Shown here: positions 22,083-26,250 of the stretch, in pieces
Layout: each line of letters begins with the position of its first letter
Position numbering within the stretch: position 1 is the first letter of the stretch
Virus record (IMG/VR): IMGVR_UViG_3300049489_000746
Span: 1 to 26,250 of that record
From: a virus
Direction: 5' to 3' (one strand)
Length of the DNA stretch: 26,250 nt
The notes under the pieces: generated by a model
Told to the model about the DNA's origin: nothing
The model's database searches: none
The model's input: only the letters and a program-made list of their open reading frames with translations
Position numbers and translations under genes: made by a program

Positions 22083-22925
22083 ATGGCAGATGCTTTCATG
22101 ACGGCGGCGACTCATCTCTCCGCAATCGTTCCCGAGATTTGGTCCCAGCGGTACTATGACGTGCTGCTCGCCGATCTCCCGTTTAATTCGCTCATCGCGA
22201 AAGACTGGGAAGGCGAGATTTCCGATCTCGGCGACACGGTGAACATCGCGAGTTTCCCGCAATTCAATGAAGGCACCGAACTTGCCGAAGCCGACGCGAA
22301 CGACGCCGAAGCGATCACGGTTTCGAGCCAGCAGCTTGTCATTAACAAGCGCGTGGTCAAGGATTTCATCGTGACCAAGAAAGCGATTGCTCAGTCGCTC
22401 CCGCACATGGATAAGCTCCGCGAACTGGCCGTTTACTCAATCTTGAAAAAGATTCAGTCGACGATCATCGCGGCAATCGTCCCGAATGCCGCCGCTCCTG
22501 ACCACTCCATCGCTTACGCGGTTGGGACGACTCTCGCGCTGGCGGATTTGCTCGCGGGCAAGGAATTGCTCGACGCGCAGGACGTCCCGGCTTCCGACCG
22601 CCACATGGTCGTCGGGTCGGCTCAGGTCAATGATATTTTCAATATCACTGGCTTCACTTCGAGCGATTTCCTGCTCGCGGGCGCGCCGCTTCAGACGGGC
22701 GAGATCCCCACTTCGCTGCTCGGGTTCATGCCGCATTTTACGACCCTTGCGGGCAACGTGACTTATCTGTTCCACAAGTCATTCATGACGATGGCCGCCC
22801 AACAGGGAATGGACGTCAAAGAATACGACTTGGGCGTGGATGGCAAGCGCGCGACCCGCGTGAATCTCGACACGCTTTACGGCCTGAAGCAGCTTGATGA
22901 CCTCCGCGTCGTCACGATCTCTTAA
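22083..22925 (+). CDS. major capsid protein
   Basis: A 280-residue protein following the scaffold, with AAAGGGGC before the ATG. The sequence fits the HK97-fold capsid family of the coat-protein type: an N-terminal arm (ATHLSAIVPEIWSQRYYDVL), an extended loop (GDTVNIASFPQFNEGT), RVVKDFIVTKKA and a C-terminal beta region (MDVKEYDLGVDGKRATRVNL ending in a valine/threonine strand). No cleavage protease gene is seen nearby. Identification rests on length, position and general pattern; it forms the icosahedral shell. Confidence 0.88.
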   Translation: MADAFMTAATHLSAIVPEIWSQRYYDVLLADLPFNSLIAKDWEGEISDLGDTVNIASFPQFNEGTELAEADANDAEAITVSSQQLVINKRVVKDFIVTKKAIAQSLPHMDKLRELAVYSILKKIQSTIIAAIVPNAAAPDHSIAYAVGTTLALADLLAGKELLDAQDVPASDRHMVVGSAQVNDIFNITGFTSSDFLLAGAPLQTGEIPTSLLGFMPHFTTLAGNVTYLFHKSFMTMAAQQGMDVKEYDLGVDGKRATRVNLDTLYGLKQLDDLRVVTIS

Positions 22926-22941
22926 GGCTGAAAGAGAAAAT

Positions 22942-22970
22942 CCCGGCTCGGGCTTATGGCCCGGGCCGGG
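22942..22970. terminator. GC-rich hairpin after the capsid gene
   Basis: A 12-bp stem with one G-U pair (arms 22942-22953 and 22959-22970, loop TTATG). On the rightward strand A-rich sequence follows, not U; on the leftward strand ATTTTCTC follows. It may therefore dampen rightward read-through or stop antisense transcription rather than act as a full rightward terminator. Confidence 0.45.
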
Positions 22971-23087
22971 AAAAAGAATTTCTCGGGCGGCGGGGCCGGT
23001 AATGCCCGGTCGCAGTCGCTTCCGGCGAGGACGCGCGGACGACGGGAACAGGGCGGCCGCCTTGACCGGCGCGAGGAAAGTTAAAAA

Positions 23088-23279
23088 ATGAAACCGGCGA
23101 CAACGCGACTCAGATATGTTTCGGCGAAGCGCCCCGAGCTTTTGGTCCTGTTTCTCTCAAGGCTCGGGTTCCGGGTTCAGATTTATGGCTCGCCGGTTTG
23201 GGACGGCAAGCGTTGGTTCCTTTGGTTCGTTCCGCCGGATGACATTGCGATTGATATAAAGTCGGTTGATCTCTCTTAA
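23088..23279 (+). CDS. small basic protein, unknown
   Basis: A 63-residue protein with GAGGAAAG at good spacing before the ATG. It is beta-rich and aromatic (LVLFLSRLGFRVQIYGSPVW and RWFLWFVPPDDI) with a short acidic end. No motif is recognised. It stands alone between the capsid hairpin and the next structural gene. Confidence 0.6.
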   Translation: MKPATTRLRYVSAKRPELLVLFLSRLGFRVQIYGSPVWDGKRWFLWFVPPDDIAIDIKSVDLS

Positions 23280-23317
23280 AGTTTTGCCCAATATATTTTT
23301 TCAATGAGGGCGTTTGT

Positions 23318-23722
23318 ATGTCGGTTCGCGATCATGGGCTTGAGGTTCTAAAGAAAAGCGGGCTTGAGCTTATTCCGGGCAACAAGGCCGAGTATGCGCT
23401 TCGGGTCGGGCTCGCCCCCGAGGGCTCATTCCCCGACACGGGCACGACGACCCAATACGCGGCGACGGTCGGGACGTCGCCGATCTCAATCCCGTCAAGC
23501 CCGGGCGCGGCGATCCGCGATTGCCTGATCCGGAACCCTTCGACCAATACGCCGCACACGAAAACGCTTTTGGTTTCTTTCGACGCGGGCGCGACGTTCT
23601 TAGAGCTTTCGCCGGGCGAGTATATCGGCTGGACGCCGCGCGGGAGCGTCGCGCAAATCGTCGTCAAAGGCTCGACGGCTGGCGTGAAATACGAGGCGCT
23701 TTTGAATCGGGGGGCGGTCTAA
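23318..23722 (+). CDS. structural protein, unknown
   Basis: A 134-residue protein with GAGGGCG before the ATG. It is beta-rich with small residues and prolines (TQYAATVGTSPISIPSSPGA; LLVSFDAGATFLELSPGEYI; AQIVVKGSTAGVKYEALL), typical of a virion surface or decoration protein. The next gene begins in its stop codon (TAATG). Confidence 0.7.
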   Translation: MSVRDHGLEVLKKSGLELIPGNKAEYALRVGLAPEGSFPDTGTTTQYAATVGTSPISIPSSPGAAIRDCLIRNPSTNTPHTKTLLVSFDAGATFLELSPGEYIGWTPRGSVAQIVVKGSTAGVKYEALLNRGAV

Positions 23723-23961
23723 TGGGGCGGTTTCAATTCGGGCGGACACAGACCGCTGGGCAAACTCCGTTTGACAATTCGACGAATGGGTTTCAATCTT
23801 CGGAAATGCAAGCCGTGACAGAAGAGATCGATTACCATTCGGGCGTCGAGTTTCTAACCCAGACAAAAAGGATTTTCGCGCGCAAGCAAATGGTCGTCCA
23901 TTCGCTTTTCACGGCCGAGGAAACCCTAATTCTTGACGGCTCGCTTGTGGTGTTCCGATGA
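23722..23961 (+). CDS. small structural-operon protein, unknown
   Basis: A 79-residue protein beginning at ATG 23722, overlapping the previous stop by one base, which decides this start over the longer open frame. It begins MGRFQFGRTQ and ends with an acidic/hydrophobic strand (AEETLILDGSLVVFR). ATGA overlap joins it to the next gene. Probably part of the same virion-surface set; no family recognised. Confidence 0.65.
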   Translation: MGRFQFGRTQTAGQTPFDNSTNGFQSSEMQAVTEEIDYHSGVEFLTQTKRIFARKQMVVHSLFTAEETLILDGSLVVFR

Positions 23962-24374
23962 GCGGCGGGCGCGTAAGATTATTGAGCGGCACAGCCCCAG
24001 AAACGCCACCGGCCGGGTACTGCGAAATTTTTGTCGATAGTGCTGATAAGCACGCTAAGCAAATTAACGACGCGGGCGTGATCTCGGATCTCGTAACGGC
24101 GCAAACATTTTCTTTTCGGACGATCACGGCGAGCGGCCCCATTACGGTCAATGACACGTTCGTTGTCTTTGATTCGGCCGTGGCGCTTGCGATCACACTC
24201 CCGGATATTGCGTCGCTTTCGATGACTGTTCTTGTGAAAAACATCGGAACGGGCAACGTGACGATCACGCCGTTTGGAAGCCAGACGATTGACGGCCAGC
24301 TTTCGCTTGCGCTTAATAAGAAATTCCAAGCCGTCCAGCTTGTCGCCATCGCGGGAGAATGGCATCTATGGTAA
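23958..24374 (+). CDS. fibre- or surface-like structural protein
   Basis: A 138-residue beta-rich protein starting in the previous stop (ATGA). The segments FRTITASGPITVNDTFVVFD, AITLPD, MTVLVKNIGTGNVTITPFG and QTIDGQLSLALNKK form a repeated strand pattern found in phage fibre and surface proteins. It probably forms part of the virion exterior. The end overlaps the next gene by 7 bases, taking that gene's start at 24368. Confidence 0.7.
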   Translation: MSGGRVRLLSGTAPETPPAGYCEIFVDSADKHAKQINDAGVISDLVTAQTFSFRTITASGPITVNDTFVVFDSAVALAITLPDIASLSMTVLVKNIGTGNVTITPFGSQTIDGQLSLALNKKFQAVQLVAIAGEWHLW

Positions 24375-25696
24375 GAAAAATTTTCCTTGGCGCGTCGGCG
24401 CTTGGTCTGTTCTTGGCGCTCAACGCGCTTTCCGCTTATTACCCAACGGTCGATCAAGGCGAGCCCGCCCCGTCCGCAAGCGCGTGGCCGGTGTATGTGA
24501 CCACGCTCCCGACGCCGGTCGGCGTTTCGGCCGCATCCCTTCCGCTCCCAGCGGGAGCGGCGACAAGCGCGAATCAGACGACGGCGAATTCGTCGCTTTC
24601 GTCCATTGACGGCAAACTCCCGAGCCCGGTTTCGGGCAAGGTTCCCGTTGACGGCTCAAGCGTGACCCAGCCCGTTTCGGCCGCATCCCTTCCGCTCCCA
24701 GCGGGGGCGGCGACAAGCGCGAATCAGACGACGGCGAATTCGTCGCTTTCGTCCATTGACGGCAAGCTCCCGAGCCCGGTTTCGGGCCGCGTCCCGGTCG
24801 ATGGCTCAAGCGTGACCCAGCCCGTTTCGGCCGCATCCCTTCCGCTCCCGGCGGGCGCGGCGACAAGCGCGAACCAGACAAGCGGCGACCAAAAAACGAA
24901 AATCGTCGATACGGCTGGCAATGTGGTCGAAAGCATTTTGGCGGCTGGGGTTCAGGCGCTCCCGGTCATCCCGGTTGGGATTCAATACTTTTTTAGTACG
25001 GTGAATAGCACAACGGCCCAGCTTTCGGCCGGGGCGACTTTCAATGGAACGCCCGAGGATACGAAGAATCAGCCGACCTATTCGATTCTGGCCGTTTCCG
25101 ATCAGCCGGGCACAATGTACGTCCGCCAGTATATTGACTCGGGCGGAACCCAACTAACATTGGCTGAGACATTCGCGGTCACGGCTGGCGCGGGCTTTTC
25201 GCGCTCGGGCGTCGTTAACGGCAATTACGTTAAGGTGAGCTTCACGAATACGGGCGCGTCGGCCACGACGACATTACGAATCGACACGGCTTATGGGATT
25301 ATCCAGCCCGCGACCCAGCTTAACAATTTGCCGATCTCGCTTGCGGAAGTGAACGGAAAAGTCATTACGCCGCAATCGGTGGACGGCGGGAGTCAATTCC
25401 TTTTCCCGACGCTCGCGACCATGGCCGGGACGCCCGCGTATTTCGCGACCGCCACGACTTCAACGCTCAAATCGGGCGGTGGGGTTCTCAAGCGCATTTG
25501 CTTGGGCACGAACGGCGGCAACGGCGACACGATTACGGCGTATAACAATACCTCCGCCGCTGCGCCGATCATGGTTTTGGTCACGACTTCCGGCGGCTCG
25601 GCCCCGGGAACTTGTGCGGGATACGACGCGAAATTCACGACCGGGCTTACCATCGTTACGGCTGGCACAACCAAATGGACGGTCGTTTATGAGTAA
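24368..25696 (+). CDS. signal-peptide-bearing repeat protein
   Basis: A 442-residue protein from ATG 24368; ATG 24359 is too close to the GGGAGA site, so 24368 is preferred. Residues 1-23 are a clear Sec signal peptide (MVRKIFLGASALGLFLALNA, cleavage near LSA). Residues about 50-170 are 2.4 copies of a 50-residue repeat (SAASLPLPAGAATSANQTT core). The remaining 270 residues are beta-rich, with Thr/Ser/Gly strands and two cysteines near the end (RICLGTNG; GTCAGYDAKF). The repeat and beta regions fit a fibre or adhesin, but an export signal is unusual for virion proteins. Confidence 0.78.
   Translation: MVRKIFLGASALGLFLALNALSAYYPTVDQGEPAPSASAWPVYVTTLPTPVGVSAASLPLPAGAATSANQTTANSSLSSIDGKLPSPVSGKVPVDGSSVTQPVSAASLPLPAGAATSANQTTANSSLSSIDGKLPSPVSGRVPVDGSSVTQPVSAASLPLPAGAATSANQTSGDQKTKIVDTAGNVVESILAAGVQALPVIPVGIQYFFSTVNSTTAQLSAGATFNGTPEDTKNQPTYSILAVSDQPGTMYVRQYIDSGGTQLTLAETFAVTAGAGFSRSGVVNGNYVKVSFTNTGASATTTLRIDTAYGIIQPATQLNNLPISLAEVNGKVITPQSVDGGSQFLFPTLATMAGTPAYFATATTSTLKSGGGVLKRICLGTNGGNGDTITAYNNTSAAAPIMVLVTTSGGSAPGTCAGYDAKFTTGLTIVTAGTTKWTVVYE
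24524..24880 (+). repeat. 150-bp coding tandem repeat
   Basis: Copies begin at 24524, 24674 and 24824 (exactly 150 bases apart); the third stops after about 57 bases. The two full copies are almost identical in DNA, indicating a recent duplication or gene conversion and offering a site for copy-number change in frame. Confidence 0.95.
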
Positions 25697-25711
25697 GCGA
25701 AAGGGAACCAA

Positions 25712-26250
25712 ATGGAACCACAAGGCGTAAATTGGGCGGAATTGAAAAGGCATTTGGCCGTTGGCGCGCAGCTCAAATACATTGAGAGCGACGACGCGTA
25801 TCAGGTTTTTGCCATTGATCCGCCGTTCATTCTTTCGCACAATATCGTCAAGGACGCGGGCGCGGAGCAGACCGACTTTGAAACCAATTTCAAAGCCGAC
25901 GCCGTCCTGAACTCCCAAGTCACGACAGCACAGGAAAAAAGCGACAAGGACTTGGTTCTCGCAAGCGATGAACAGCCGTTCGTCGGGACGACTTGCACGC
26001 TTTCGGTTGAGATCCCCGGAGCGGTCGGAAACATGGACGGCCGCTTGATCGCGGGCGGGTATGGGTTCACCGACGTTTTTGGTTGGGGCGACCGCGTGAG
26101 CGATGTTCGCGTCGTGGACAAGAATTTCGTTTACGCCGGAATCGCGTACCCTGCCACGCCGACCGAGGCCGGTATCCCGGGCGTCGAGGGGCTTTCTTGG
26201 GCGGACATTCAGCCGAACGGCGTCGTTATGGGCTCATACGTTGACGGCGA
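25712..26250 (+). CDS. structural protein, truncated by window end
   Basis: An open frame from ATG 25712 (AAAGGGAACCAA upstream) to the window edge, 179 complete codons so far. It begins MEPQGVNWAELKRHLAVGAQ and carries YQVFAIDPPFILSHNIV, and later IPGAVGNMDGRLIAGGYGF and WADIQPNGVVMGS. It is acidic and beta-rich, consistent with a virion component. Family not recognised. Confidence 0.7.
   Translation, partial: MEPQGVNWAELKRHLAVGAQLKYIESDDAYQVFAIDPPFILSHNIVKDAGAEQTDFETNFKADAVLNSQVTTAQEKSDKDLVLASDEQPFVGTTCTLSVEIPGAVGNMDGRLIAGGYGFTDVFGWGDRVSDVRVVDKNFVYAGIAYPATPTEAGIPGVEGLSWADIQPNGVVMGSYVDG

Noticed and set aside
22956-23084. A 42-codon arginine/glycine-rich frame, and another frame that ends at 23091 in the start of the next gene, between the capsid gene and 23088
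   Set aside because: The first starts inside the hairpin with no ribosome binding site; the second would start inside the capsid gene. Composition looks like chance in GC-rich DNA.
25689-25730. A 13-codon frame at the end of the repeat-protein gene
   Set aside because: Very short and overlapped by the real downstream start at 25712.
1-26250. tRNA genes, CRISPR arrays, insertion sequences, integrase and attachment sites
   Set aside because: Looked for by eye; none seen. A short attachment core could be missed without the host sequence.

Overview
The window is a contiguous piece of a tailed double-stranded DNA bacteriophage or prophage (Caudoviricetes type). Recognisable phage genes cover it almost end to end: family A DNA polymerase, gp2.5/DUF2815-like ssDNA-binding protein, DUF2800 nuclease, SNF2-type helicase, primase-helicase of the VirE type, terminase subunits, portal, scaffold, major capsid and fibre-like proteins. 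No host chromosomal gene, tRNA, rRNA, CRISPR array, integrase or transposase was seen. The DNA is GC-rich with two AT-rich islands (about 12.5-13.4 kb and 16.74-17.17 kb). Sigma-70-like promoters, a lipobox protein and a spanin-like nested gene pair make a Gram-negative host plausible, but the host cannot be named from this sequence.

Layout. (1) 1-2.83 kb, rightward: the last codons of a glycine-rich fibre gene, then a lysis-type cassette with small membrane proteins, an overlapping lipoprotein, an NlpC/P60 peptidase and a holin-like membrane/coiled-coil protein, followed by a calcineurin-like metallophosphoesterase and a small exported cysteine protein. (2) 2.71-9.76 kb, leftward: the replication/recombination operon, read right to left as SNF2 helicase, AT-hook acidic protein, DUF2800 Cas4-like nuclease, several tiny proteins coupled by ATGA overlaps, ssDNA-binding protein, zinc-finger protein, PolA-type polymerase and zinc-ribbon proteins. 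(3) 9.76-9.95 kb: a divergent control region. (4) 9.95-13.78 kb, rightward: an HTH regulator, a primase-polymerase/VirE helicase, an AT-rich repeat-bearing gap that could be an origin or operator, a small membrane protein, an HNH homing endonuclease, a PD-(D/E)XK resolvase-like protein and another tiny membrane protein. (5) 13.79-14.54 kb: a self-contained transcription unit with an UP-element-like promoter, an apparently leaderless coiled-coil/Ig-like gene and a strong terminator. (6) 14.65-26.25 kb, rightward: the packaging and head operon (terminase small subunit, ParB-methyltransferase, terminase large subunit, portal, two related gp10-like proteins, scaffold, major capsid) and then surface or fibre-like proteins. 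The last gene runs off the window.

How the parts fit: replication genes are transcribed leftward and rightward from one control region beside an HTH regulator, structural and lysis genes are rightward, and many cistrons are translationally coupled (ATGA, TAATG). The window opens at a fibre-gene end and closes inside structural genes, which fits an internal slice of a larger, perhaps circularly permuted, genome. The least ordinary items are the leaderless moron-like unit at 13.8 kb, the methyltransferase with an AT-rich replaced core, the iteron-like gap at 12.56-12.67 kb, the signal-peptide repeat protein among virion genes, and a recurring GGGGGC-type ribosome binding site.
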